In this document: positions 15,913-23,222 of the stretch, in pieces
Numbering within the stretch: position 1 is the stretch's first letter
How the letters are laid out: each line of letters starts with the position of its first letter
NCBI RefSeq assembly: GCF_900549175.1
Contig: NZ_URNN01000043.1
Coordinates: 1-23,222, forward strand
Direction of reading: 5' to 3'
Length of the DNA: 23,222 bases
From: an uncultured Prevotella sp.
GTDB lineage: Bacteria > Bacteroidota > Bacteroidia > Bacteroidales > Bacteroidaceae
Made by a program: the position numbers and the translations under genes
Notes under the pieces: generated by a model
Told to the model about the DNA's origin: nothing
The model's input: the letters and a program-made list of their open reading frames with translations, nothing else
Database searches by the model: none

Positions 15913-17430
15913 TCAGAGAATTATCACCTTTGCTTTTGCATTGTCCATTCCCGGCATCGTGGCACCTATTGGTGCACCGATATACGTCGGGTCGCATACA
16001 ACATAGCGTTTGCCGTTGAGCATAATGTAATCTCCTGCCACATTTTCTGTAAAATGTACGGCAGTGGCAAGATGTCCGGGATAGAAAACCAGTACGACAT
16101 CAAGACCCAGCAAATCACGTATCAGGCGTGAAAAGAGTATTGACCTGTCCTCACAGTCACAGTATGGATAAAAAAGTGTTTCTTCTGCGAAAAAAGCTCT
16201 GTCACATCCCCATACCTTATCGTCATACTCATAGGTGAAGGCAGTCTGGACAAAGTTCAGTAATCTTCCGGCAGCGTCGGCTTGTGTCCTGTTTGCCGTT
16301 GCCGTTGCTTTCAGGGCAGGGTACAGCATGGCTTTTGTTGCTTTGTTCAGCGGTGTGTTGGCATACATGGCCCAACGTGTTCCAAAATCATTGTTCAGCA
16401 TAGACGTGGGATAAGAATTGAAAAACTCTATCATGTTTTCATTGATGCTCACCTCCGCTTTAATCTCAGGATAACGTTTTGACTGCAGACGGCGTGGTTT
16501 TGACGGTTTGTAAATGAAGTCTTGTTCTTTGTTGACAAGCAGTGACAGTGGCTTTTCTTTTGGAAAAGCGGCCTGGCAGATATAAATCTGTGTCTGATTG
16601 CAATCGAGCGGATAAAACATTTCGCCGTCTATCACCCAATAGTTTTTGTCGTAGATTTCGTGTTTGCTGGCATAAAGCATGAACAGCCTGTTTCCGGCGG
16701 TGGCCATACGCATTTTGTAGCCGGACTGACAATAAAGAAAGGCTGTGAACAGGGTGGCTTCATTGTTGTTTCCGTTCAGGAATGAAACTGACAGCTTGTC
16801 AAGCATCTGTAAGTATGCCCAGTCACACAGATTGTGTTTTTGTCTGAGAGCAAGACAGTCGTTAATCACATCGTTGTATTTCTTTCCGGACAGGTTTTTC
16901 CATCCTTCCGCAATGCTTTTTTCGCTACATCCGTTCAGGTGGAATCTGTGAGTGTTGTCAAGACGCACTTTCATCTCCGTACCCAAATATACAAAAGCAT
17001 GGTAAGTAACAGTAGGATTTGTATTTTCTTTTATGGGAACAACGGGGGCAGGTTGTGGTTCGGGTTTCACTTCCGGTATAATTTCGTCGATAACAACCGG
17101 CTTTTCCTCTATCGGTTTCCTGTTGTCATCTTCAGGATACACCTTGGGTGGCACGGGCTTGTCGTTTTTTGGTGCGGGAATACCTTTAAGCGCGTCAAAC
17201 TCTTTCCATGCCTTGCGGACGAGCGCGGTATATTCTTCGTTGACTCTGTTTCTGAAATCCTCGTATTCTTTTTCTTTAGCTGTCTTGTATGAAGAGAAAT
17301 CGTCGTTCATTCTTTTCTTGAAATCGTCGAACGACTCCTGAGACCATACCGCACCGGGAACGATTACGGTAAGTACGACAGCGATAATGCGTACCGCTGA
17401 CAGATAATTCTTTTTCTTATTATTAGTCAT
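15913..17430 (-). CDS. exported coiled-coil protein with C-terminal transglutaminase-like domain
   Basis: This is a 505-residue protein from the ATG at 17430, chosen because it starts a good signal peptide (MTNNKKKNYLSAVRIIAVVLTVIVPGAVWSQ) and overlaps the previous stop by eight bases, suggesting translational coupling. Residues about 32-75 are charged and helical (FDDFKKRMNDDFSSYKTAKE), followed by a Pro/Lys/Glu-rich linker to about 130. A central domain follows. Residues about 395-485 carry a transglutaminase/papain-like triad: C426 in CDCEDRS, H459 in LATAVHF and D480 in VVCDPTY. The fold serves proteases, amidases or cross-linking enzymes, and the actual reaction is unknown. It is the last gene of the five-gene envelope operon and may process or cross-link a partner protein there. 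Confidence 0.8.
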   Translation of the reverse strand: MTNNKKKNYLSAVRIIAVVLTVIVPGAVWSQESFDDFKKRMNDDFSSYKTAKEKEYEDFRNRVNEEYTALVRKAWKEFDALKGIPAPKNDKPVPPKVYPEDDNRKPIEEKPVVIDEIIPEVKPEPQPAPVVPIKENTNPTVTYHAFVYLGTEMKVRLDNTHRFHLNGCSEKSIAEGWKNLSGKKYNDVINDCLALRQKHNLCDWAYLQMLDKLSVSFLNGNNNEATLFTAFLYCQSGYKMRMATAGNRLFMLYASKHEIYDKNYWVIDGEMFYPLDCNQTQIYICQAAFPKEKPLSLLVNKEQDFIYKPSKPRRLQSKRYPEIKAEVSINENMIEFFNSYPTSMLNNDFGTRWAMYANTPLNKATKAMLYPALKATATANRTQADAAGRLLNFVQTAFTYEYDDKVWGCDRAFFAEETLFYPYCDCEDRSILFSRLIRDLLGLDVVLVFYPGHLATAVHFTENVAGDYIMLNGKRYVVCDPTYIGAPIGATMPGMDNAKAKVIIL

Positions 17431-18232
17431 ATAAGTATAATCCTTTATAAACATAAGTGGATGTATAGGTTTCACTCACATCATCAATATATACCGTTTC
17501 GTGCACGGCCCTTACATAGTTATCCGTCATAATGTCGTATTTGTATACTCCATACATATTGAAAGTTCCTTTTTTTGCATATCCTGTATACACGTAACTT
17601 TCCGGCAATGCACCTGAAGGACGTCCTGTCAAGCCAGCCAAATTCAGATAATAATACATTCCGACAGATTCTATTACAAATACGCCGTGGCTATTTGGCA
17701 TTTCATTTTTTCCGTAATTGTAGTTTGTCGTTTCTGACAATTCGCCGTCACTGTCATATAGACTGGCACTCTCTATCCGTCCGTTTTTTCCGCGTCTGAT
17801 GTAAGTGGTTGTAAAAGAATTATTATATGTTGTTTCTTCAACAATCTCTATCAGGTAGTTGTTGCTGTCGTATTTCAGATGATATTTGATGGCTACTTTG
17901 CCGTCAGGACGTATTTCTTCAAAATATGTGGCGCATCCGGCTTTGTTCAGTGTAAAATTGGTAAGATACTTATTGCCGTTTCTTTGGATTTCTAAAGGAT
18001 TTTGGCTCATGCTCAAATTATTTCCACTGAGCTGAATCATGCGGTTGTCTTTCGAATACCGCATGTTGTAAGTATCGTCATATATGGTGTATTGGGCCAC
18101 CGGAGCAATTCCCAATGAGGTAACATCAGGAGTGGATATGACATCCGGTTTGGGCTCATGTTCTTTTTCACATGACAGTATTGTCATGTGAAAAAGAATG
18201 AGGCTTAAATAAATCAATTTCGTATTCTTCAT
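17423..18232 (-). CDS. lipoprotein with DUF4595-like beta-repeat sequence
   Basis: This is a 269-residue lipoprotein from the ATG at 18232; an upstream in-frame ATG at 18270 would overlap the previous gene and lacks a signal peptide at its very N-terminus. Residues 1-20 are hydrophobic and end in ILSC, with C21 as the lipidated cysteine. The acidic stretch EKEHEP right after it could be a Bacteroidetes surface-export signal. The rest is beta-rich with YD-like strands (LKYDSNNYLIEIVEE, RRGKNGRIESASLYDSDGE) and GLTGRPSGALPESYVY near residue 205, which recalls DUF4595-type Bacteroidales lipoproteins; that assignment is from memory and tentative. It sits 28 bases after the PEGA/barrel gene. The function is unknown. 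Confidence 0.75.
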   Translation of the reverse strand: MKNTKLIYLSLILFHMTILSCEKEHEPKPDVISTPDVTSLGIAPVAQYTIYDDTYNMRYSKDNRMIQLSGNNLSMSQNPLEIQRNGNKYLTNFTLNKAGCATYFEEIRPDGKVAIKYHLKYDSNNYLIEIVEETTYNNSFTTTYIRRGKNGRIESASLYDSDGELSETTNYNYGKNEMPNSHGVFVIESVGMYYYLNLAGLTGRPSGALPESYVYTGYAKKGTFNMYGVYKYDIMTDNYVRAVHETVYIDDVSETYTSTYVYKGLYLYD

Positions 18233-18260
18233 ATTCTTTATGATATTATAGGGGCAGTGT

Positions 18261-19970
18261 TTATTCTTCACTGCTTATCATGTATGAAATGCCGAATGTG
18301 TATTTGTTCTGCACTGTCTTGTAGTCACCCACGGTGTTATACGACTCGTGGTCGTTAATACCTTTTGAATATTGGAAATTGAGTTGTATCGGACCAAGGC
18401 GTAGTCCGGCCCCTATTTCGGCAGCCATGTTGAAACGTTTCGGAAAACCGTCCTCTCCGTAGAAATCGTCAAAATCCTCAATATAGTCTTCCTTGCTTGT
18501 ATATGTTCCGTATACGCTGTAATTGAATCCGAGACCACCGTGTACCGACAGGGCTACCTTCTTGCCCAAAGGCAGGCGGAAGAATCCGTGTACGGGCAGA
18601 TAAAGACAATGTTCCTGAAAATTGTTGTAATCGTAATCATCGTTTGATGACAGATACAACTCATAGAAGAGGCCTGTATACAAACCCAAACCGAACGAGA
18701 AACACGGTTGCAGGTGAAAACCGAACTGCATGCCGTGCAGCGACTTGTTCTGACCGTCCGGCCAAACACCGTTTTCTTTCAGCTTCTCGCCTTCGCCGGT
18801 TGTCACCAACTGTTTTGTAACATAACTGGCAGACACTCCGGTGGGGCATGCGTCATATTCGCGTTGCCAAGGCCATACAAACCTGTTTCTTGCCGATATT
18901 TTGAACATCTGCTCTTCCGACATATTCGGAGTGACCCTTATTTTCCGCTTTTTGCCGTTGCCATAGTACATCATGTTCATGTTGTAGGTCTTGCCAATCG
19001 GCAGCTCCAGTGTATATGATGGCTGGTGGGTTCCGCTGCTTTTGCCGTCAATGTACAAGTCGGCGTCAACCTTTGAGCCGTTGTATATGGCATACACTTC
19101 AAACTTCTTCTTTTTCACGGGTTCCATCTTTATGATGTCTTCCGACTCTCTGTTTACTGTGATGGACTTGACGTCGGTCTCTCCCGGTCCCAACATGGCT
19201 TTTATGCTGTATGAATCGAAAGGAAGGGTCAGTTCGCATGGTGTTGTGCCACATTCCTTATCATTCACGTAAAGCGTGGCTCCTTTCGGGTCACTTTCAA
19301 ACCGTATGCGTTTTGTTTCTCTAAGGTCGTATTCAAACTTCACATTATCTTCCGTCACGTTTATATTTTCCGTCTTCAATGTACGGCCGTCCTTACTTAT
19401 CGTAAGTGTGTGACTGCCCAATGCGACATCGGTTATTGTAGCGTTTGTCGTGGCTCGCTGGCCTGTTTCGAGTGTCGCCGTAGCTCCCTGGGGAATGGTG
19501 ATGATGTTGATGGATATGGTTTTGTCGTTTTTCAACACCACATCATATATGTGTTTGGGTTTCAGACTTAAGTTGGGCAGACGGTTGCTTGCACCGTACT
19601 TTTCTGTCTTTGCCTCCATAAAGGCTCTGCCCGACGGAGTGACGAACAGCCATAGTTCGTGTTCCGGATCGTCGATATGGTCTTGTATTGTCTTCAAAGG
19701 GGCACTGTTGCCAAAGTTGAAACTGACGTTTCGCGCTTCGTTTGCAGGCATGTTTTCGAACGTCACACGTACCAGCGCACAATATTCGTTGCCATCGTTG
19801 TCTTTGGGCCATTTGTCCTGATTGAACAATGCCATTAGGTTTGGCAGTCCGCTTGCCGATGCCGACTCTTTGAATGAATGAAGTGTGAGCTGCCGATGGT
19901 TTTTGTCTGTTTGTCCATAGCTGTTGAACGAAATGATTATCGCACAAATAATAATAAAAATTTGTTTCAT
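18261..19970 (-). CDS. PEGA-repeat protein with C-terminal outer-membrane beta-barrel
   Basis: This 569-residue protein has a signal peptide (residues 1-19, IFIIICAIIISFNSYGQ). Residues 25-150 form an uncharacterised N-terminal domain. Three PEGA-type beta domains are recognisable at about 153-212 (IPQGATATLETGQ), 220-283 (SDPKGATLYVNDKECGTTPCELTL) and 290-357 (VDADLYIDGKSSGTHQPSYTLEL). Residues about 376-569 alternate in the manner of an OmpA/porin-like eight-strand barrel (GMQFGFHLQPCFSFGLGLYTGLFYEL, FNMAAEIGAGLRLGPIQLNFQYSKG, KYTFGISYMIS). PEGA domains are thought to bind surface glycans or partner proteins. This is likely the membrane anchor of the operon's products, with the PEGA domains in the periplasm or at the surface. 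It lies 15 bases after the previous gene. Confidence 0.85.
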   Translation of the reverse strand: MKQIFIIICAIIISFNSYGQTDKNHRQLTLHSFKESASASGLPNLMALFNQDKWPKDNDGNEYCALVRVTFENMPANEARNVSFNFGNSAPLKTIQDHIDDPEHELWLFVTPSGRAFMEAKTEKYGASNRLPNLSLKPKHIYDVVLKNDKTISINIITIPQGATATLETGQRATTNATITDVALGSHTLTISKDGRTLKTENINVTEDNVKFEYDLRETKRIRFESDPKGATLYVNDKECGTTPCELTLPFDSYSIKAMLGPGETDVKSITVNRESEDIIKMEPVKKKKFEVYAIYNGSKVDADLYIDGKSSGTHQPSYTLELPIGKTYNMNMMYYGNGKKRKIRVTPNMSEEQMFKISARNRFVWPWQREYDACPTGVSASYVTKQLVTTGEGEKLKENGVWPDGQNKSLHGMQFGFHLQPCFSFGLGLYTGLFYELYLSSNDDYDYNNFQEHCLYLPVHGFFRLPLGKKVALSVHGGLGFNYSVYGTYTSKEDYIEDFDDFYGEDGFPKRFNMAAEIGAGLRLGPIQLNFQYSKGINDHESYNTVGDYKTVQNKYTFGISYMISSEE

Positions 19971-19985
19971 GATTTTCTGATTGTT

Positions 19986-21875
19986 TTAAAATTCAAACTT
20001 GTTGATAAAATCCTCTATCGTCATCATCTCCTTTTTGTCCGGTTGCCACATGCGTACATGAATTATAGGAAGTTCTTTTGAGGCATCGAGAACAAGAGTA
20101 AGATAACCTTTGTCTGAATAAACCGGTGAATTGTACATTTGGCTGATCTGTATGGCGAATGCCGTTCCGGGTTGTATTCGCGGGGCGTTTATCACTTTTG
20201 TTATATTGTCTTCAAATGTGAGATGAATGTATTCGCGGTCATTGAAGTGACGGCGGAGATTTGTCATGTACTGTTGCTTGTTCTGCTTTGTAAAATGCAC
20301 ATCCTTGCGTCCCATATCGAGTGCGACACCCTCCATTTTAACCTGTGGCGCACTCTTCAGTACAGTGCCTGTTATTATGATGGCATCATCGGAGAATATC
20401 TTTTCAATGTAGTCAAGCCGCTTCAGGGCATAGGCTGTTTGGTAATCTTCCATGAATTGGAGTATGGTGAAGCGTGAGATGTCTGTCCACGAAGAAGCCG
20501 CATTGAAAATGTCATCTTCAGCTTTTTGGGTTAGTGCAAAAGCCACCGACTGTATTTTCCCGTCCGTCTCATTGAAGCGGAAAACGAGATTTTCCATAAA
20601 CGACTTGCCGTCTTTAAATCTGATTTTCACTTTACAGAAGCGGCCGAGTATCTGCCCGTTGGCCTTTACAAATTCATATTTTTGGTTCCCTCCCACGAGA
20701 GTCACCGTCCCTGTTTTGCGTAACAGTGTTTCAAACATCTTGTAGCCGTCAGGTGTAAAAAGCGAAAAGACAGTTTGTGGCGTTTTCCGGCGTATGGCTT
20801 CCTCCACTTCGTTAAGCATGGCAAGATACCGGGTGTTGTCATCAGCCATTTCGAGTGGCTTGCGCTCGCGTTTTGTTGCTGCCTCCGGTTTTATGCCGTC
20901 AGCGGCAACATCGTTTGTGGCCACGGAAGACACACTCTTTTTATTGTCCATGGTCATGGCATTTTTCTTCTGATTAATCTTCACCGGTATCTCTGTCATT
21001 GCATTGTCAATGGGCACGGTTCCTGTCTCGCTGAATACGGAACGCAGTTCCGCATCGAGGTTTTCGGCCTCGTTGCGGAAACTGTATTCATAACGTATCT
21101 TTAGTTTTCCGTCAGCCGGCAGAGCCACAAGGTCAAGTTCTCCATAACCGTTACGGGCCGTGAGAGGGCCGATGAACGACTGTCCGTCGAAATATCTCAG
21201 TTGTATGCTTGCCGTTTCACGTCCGTCGTATGTGAACTTCACTCCGGCCTTATATCTGTTTTCACTGTATGTACACTCTTCCAGAGTGGCCTTGACATGC
21301 GATATGACCGACTTTATCTTCTGCGGCAGAAATGTGAGGCAGTTGACACTTTTACCGCCGAAGTCGCAGTAAACGGCATCGCGGTGAGCTTTGGACAGCA
21401 TGAGAGCCCAATAATAGTTACGCAAAGCGTCATCTATCTGCAACCGCTGTTCGGCTATGCGTCCAGTTTCTATGAAGTCGAGAATCTTTGCTTTCCTTTC
21501 CTTAAACATTTTGTCCACTTCACTTTTTGCCACCCAACGGAACACTACGGCATCAGGCTCAGGTTTGACAATGAGCATTTCCACATTTTTCAGAGAGACA
21601 AAAGAGAACGATTGTGTTTTTGAAGTTTTACTTTCCGCATAGTTCTCAGATGCATTTCCTGATGTATATATGCTTTTTCTGCTCCTATCGGATGTTATTG
21701 TTGTCATTATTTTACCAACAAGTCTTTCTTGTGCAGATCTATCAGCGTCATCTGTTGTCAATCCCATGCCTTCTGCCCAATAATAATTCGGGTTTTGTTT
21801 GATGGCATCGATATCCTGCGGATATACATAATGGGAGAATAGCAAAAACATGCCTAATAGTATTATTGCTCTCAT
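19986..21875 (-). CDS. exported LPP20-like protein with C-terminal domain common in Bacteroidales
   Basis: This 629-residue protein has a signal peptide (residues 1-19, IILLGMFLLFSHYVYPQ). Residues about 28-125 resemble the LPP20/FlgP-like fold (NPNYYWAEGMGLTTDDADRSAQERLVGKI, then WVAKSEVDKMF). Next come a helical stretch (about 130-160), a beta domain (about 190-285) and a charged, probably disordered linker (about 295-345). The C-terminal part carries NTF2-like sequence (FMEDYQTAYALKRLDYIEKIFSDDAIIITGTV) that I associate with Bacteroidales envelope proteins of this type. There is no lipobox, so it is probably soluble in the periplasm or secreted. It starts three bases after the stop of the upstream LPP20-like lipoprotein, so the two are likely partners. 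The molecular role is unknown. Confidence 0.8.
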   Translation of the reverse strand: MRAIILLGMFLLFSHYVYPQDIDAIKQNPNYYWAEGMGLTTDDADRSAQERLVGKIMTTITSDRSRKSIYTSGNASENYAESKTSKTQSFSFVSLKNVEMLIVKPEPDAVVFRWVAKSEVDKMFKERKAKILDFIETGRIAEQRLQIDDALRNYYWALMLSKAHRDAVYCDFGGKSVNCLTFLPQKIKSVISHVKATLEECTYSENRYKAGVKFTYDGRETASIQLRYFDGQSFIGPLTARNGYGELDLVALPADGKLKIRYEYSFRNEAENLDAELRSVFSETGTVPIDNAMTEIPVKINQKKNAMTMDNKKSVSSVATNDVAADGIKPEAATKRERKPLEMADDNTRYLAMLNEVEEAIRRKTPQTVFSLFTPDGYKMFETLLRKTGTVTLVGGNQKYEFVKANGQILGRFCKVKIRFKDGKSFMENLVFRFNETDGKIQSVAFALTQKAEDDIFNAASSWTDISRFTILQFMEDYQTAYALKRLDYIEKIFSDDAIIITGTVLKSAPQVKMEGVALDMGRKDVHFTKQNKQQYMTNLRRHFNDREYIHLTFEDNITKVINAPRIQPGTAFAIQISQMYNSPVYSDKGYLTLVLDASKELPIIHVRMWQPDKKEMMTIEDFINKFEF

Positions 21876-21878
21876 GAC

Positions 21879-22517
21879 CTATTTTGTCTTGGACAATTCT
21901 TCATTTATTGCATCTTTAAATTTTTTAAACTCATATTGCAATTTCAATTTATCTTCATCTGAAATCTGTTGTTCCAACTTGTTTTCTATTGTTTTTGACA
22001 TGGCAGACACTCCACCTTGGAATTCGATTGTTACGTATACATTATAGTTTCTATTGGGCAGCATAAATCTTTTGGTTTTGATAACTACTGTATTTTCAAT
22101 AACACCATCAGTAAGGGTTCTTAAGTTTTTATTTCGTTGTGTCCCGCCATCACTTACCGTGTTTCCGGATGTGTCTGATTGTATGTGTTTATAAATATCA
22201 AATCCGCTTTTTTCCGATGCTCTGATTATTTTGGTAGATATTGCGGCTGCCATTTTTCCACGGGCATCATCTTCTGCAAAGTTCACAGCATCCGACAAAT
22301 CCCAGTGTTTGGCATTTCCCCATGCTCTTACCACAGGGCTTTGTTCGGCCAAATCTATACATTCATTACTACCTAAATCCAATCCATCGGGAGTTGGGGT
22401 TGTTCCTTTGGTTGTCCCTCCGGGCGTTACTGTTTTTTGAGAACTACCGCATGCGCAGAACATGGCTGTTGCGATTACGCAGAGTGCAATGACTCTGAAA
22501 ATGTTTTTGTTTTTCAT
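21879..22517 (-). CDS. LPP20-like lipoprotein, first gene of the envelope operon
   Basis: This is a 212-residue protein from the ATG at 22517; an in-frame ATG at 22538 would add MLNIKKT and cannot be excluded. The lipoprotein signal (KNIFRVIALCVIATAMFCAC) places the lipidated cysteine at C23. A Gly/Thr/Pro-rich tether follows (about 24-45), then an LPP20-like domain (about 55-175: VRAWGNAKHWDLSDAVNFAEDDARGKMAAAI, YNVYVTIEFQGG) and a charged helical tail (NKLEQQISDEDKLKLQYEFKKFKDAINEEL). It shares its general domain type with the next gene. It is read directly downstream of the structured RNA locus, and no TAnnTTTG promoter was found between the RNA's terminator and this gene. Probably an outer-membrane lipoprotein; function unknown. 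Confidence 0.8.
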   Translation of the reverse strand: MKNKNIFRVIALCVIATAMFCACGSSQKTVTPGGTTKGTTPTPDGLDLGSNECIDLAEQSPVVRAWGNAKHWDLSDAVNFAEDDARGKMAAAISTKIIRASEKSGFDIYKHIQSDTSGNTVSDGGTQRNKNLRTLTDGVIENTVVIKTKRFMLPNRNYNVYVTIEFQGGVSAMSKTIENKLEQQISDEDKLKLQYEFKKFKDAINEELSKTK

Positions 22518-22571
22518 CGTTTTCTTGATGTTTAACATGCCTATGACAACCCAAGATTCGGCTTATTAATA

Positions 22572-22622
22572 ATGTGAAAAAAGAAAAGACGTGGGAGTCT
22601 CTACTTCCTGCTTATCCCACGT
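22572..22622 (-). terminator. intrinsic terminator of the structured RNA, upstream of the envelope operon
   Basis: On the minus strand ACGTGGGA (22622-22615 in complement) pairs with TCCCACGT (22596-22589) and is followed by a U-rich tract, TCTTTTCTTTTTT. The 5' side of this stem overlaps GGATAAGC (22617-22610), which can instead pair with GCTTATCC (22656-22649), so the two hairpins exclude each other. Confidence 0.65.
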
Positions 22623-22864
22623 TCAGGCTCTCGCATTGCCTCTCCCAAGGATAAGCAACGCAGTTAGCCCACGCCGTTCAATATCATATAAATGTATCCG
22701 CACGAAACGGATGGACATCATACAATACGCCCAACGTGGACGCCCCGGTTGCGCATCTTCTTGGGTTGACAAATTTGCGAGATTTGAACGTAGAAGATAA
22801 CGTCCGTAAACGTCCTTTACCAAAATGTAGTGCCCCAGTCCAACCCCTTGTGGGCTAACCAGTG
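22575..22864 (-). ncRNA. structured non-coding RNA (6S/Bacteroidales-1-like candidate, or leader of the envelope operon)
   Basis: The locus has a promoter at 22870-22901, a predicted 5' end near 22864 and a terminator at 22572-22622, about 290 bases in all. Directly at the 5' end GGTTAGCCCAC pairs with GTGGGCTAACT (22672-22661), a 10-bp Watson-Crick stem extended by two G-U pairs that closes a long domain. Inside are ATCTTCT/AGAAGAT (7 bp) and ATCCG/CGGAT with a 7-base loop. The 3' part has the alternative hairpins described for the terminator. A stand-alone RNA bounded by a Bacteroidetes promoter and a terminator is how the Bacteroidales-1 motif is described, and closing 5'/3' pairing with a rod-like body also suits 6S RNA. 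The family assignment is tentative. The 66-codon frame inside it has no support as a gene. Confidence 0.55.
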
Positions 22865-22869
22865 CGTGG

Positions 22870-22901
22870 CAAAGTTAACGCTTTTTTTATTAATATACAA
22901 A
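22870..22901 (-). promoter_or_regulatory. consensus Bacteroidetes promoter for the structured RNA
   Basis: On the minus strand TTTG (complement of 22898-22901) is followed by 20 bases and TAACTTTG (complement of 22870-22877), a full consensus match. The closing stem of the RNA begins about eight bases downstream, where transcription should start. Confidence 0.75.
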
Positions 22902-23222
22902 TTTTTATATGAGATTGTTTGTCATATACAGAATAAGCCCCTCTGTAGAAAAACAACGTATGCGTTGGCTGATGTGATAAGAGAGAATACCCGAATGTAT
23001 TAATTACATGATTTTCACCAACTTACCAAATCGATCGGCTTTTTTGTGGCAAAAGTGGTTATATCCTTTCGGATTTTCCTATGTTGTGGCCATTGTGGTT
23101 CGGGGTATAAGCTCTTCATGATGTGTTGAGATTATAATATTGATGTCCAATGCTACAATCATGCAATGGTAGGGTCATAGTCTTCTATGTTGCTATCCAA
23201 ATAATTGGGTGATATTTGTTTT
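22902..23222. other. AT-rich region without a recognisable gene
   Basis: No convincing coding region is present. On the minus strand a frame entering from the window edge would encode about 20 residues ending at a TGA at 23159-23161 (…IEDYDPTIA). This could be the C-terminus of an upstream gene, but it is too short to judge. No hairpin or repeat of note was seen. Confidence 0.4.

Noticed and set aside
22623..22823. 66-codon minus-strand open frame
   Set aside because: It lies wholly within the structured RNA, overlaps its closing stem and hairpins, and has no protein-like features. RNAs of this kind are easily misread as short genes.
22575..22864. RNase P RNA or tmRNA identity for the structured RNA
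   Set aside because: The conserved RNase P GAGGAAAGUCC-type core and the tmRNA tRNA-like ends and tag-coding segment were not found.
23159..23222. C-terminal fragment of a minus-strand gene at the right edge
   Set aside because: Only about 20 residues are visible, with no recognisable motif, so it cannot be called a gene from this window.

Overview
This window looks like a chromosomal segment of a Bacteroidales bacterium, most likely Prevotella or a close relative. Several genes are preceded by the Bacteroidetes-type promoter (TTTG, about 19-20 bases, then TAnnTTTG), and Shine-Dalgarno sequences are weak. The gene content (GH115, GH2, a CE4-CE6 esterase, choice-of-anchor-J secreted proteins, an AarC/Cat1-like CoA-transferase, PEGA/LPP20 envelope proteins) fits a gut or oral saccharolytic anaerobe. 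No rRNA, tRNA, CRISPR array or intact insertion sequence was seen.

Left part (1-7.1 kb). A 700-base gene-free stretch rich in short inverted and tandem repeats is followed by two secreted beta-sandwich proteins of similar architecture (719-2077, 2251-3705). A dense repeat island (3706-4075) follows, then a CoA-transferase of the acetate/succinate/propionate type (4182-5687). A second repeat island with interleaved inverted repeats (5688-5935) separates it from a convergent two-gene unit on the minus strand: an ECF sigma factor and a four-helix membrane protein.

Middle (7.2-15.9 kb). Divergent from the sigma factor is a plus-strand carbohydrate cluster: a GH115 alpha-glucuronidase, a GH2 glycosidase and a two-module esterase (polysaccharide deacetylase plus CE6-like acetylesterase). 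Together these would debranch and deacetylate a hemicellulose such as acetylated glucuronoxylan; this is inference, since no SusC/SusD pair or endo-xylanase lies in the window. A FecE/BtuD-like ABC ATPase without permease genes follows, with its own good promoter.

Right part (15.9-22.9 kb). Five tightly packed minus-strand genes form what looks like one operon for a cell-envelope system: an LPP20-like lipoprotein, a periplasmic LPP20/C-terminal-domain protein, a PEGA-repeat protein with an outer-membrane beta-barrel, a small lipoprotein, and a coiled-coil protein with a transglutaminase-like Cys-His-Asp domain. Immediately upstream is a roughly 290-base structured RNA locus with a near-perfect promoter, a 12-bp closing stem and a terminator whose stem is mutually exclusive with another hairpin. 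This RNA-plus-operon unit is the least explained and most interesting part of the window.

Three copies of a 69-87 bp perfect-arm palindromic element, and larger nested inverted repeats, are scattered through the intergenic spaces of the left and middle parts.
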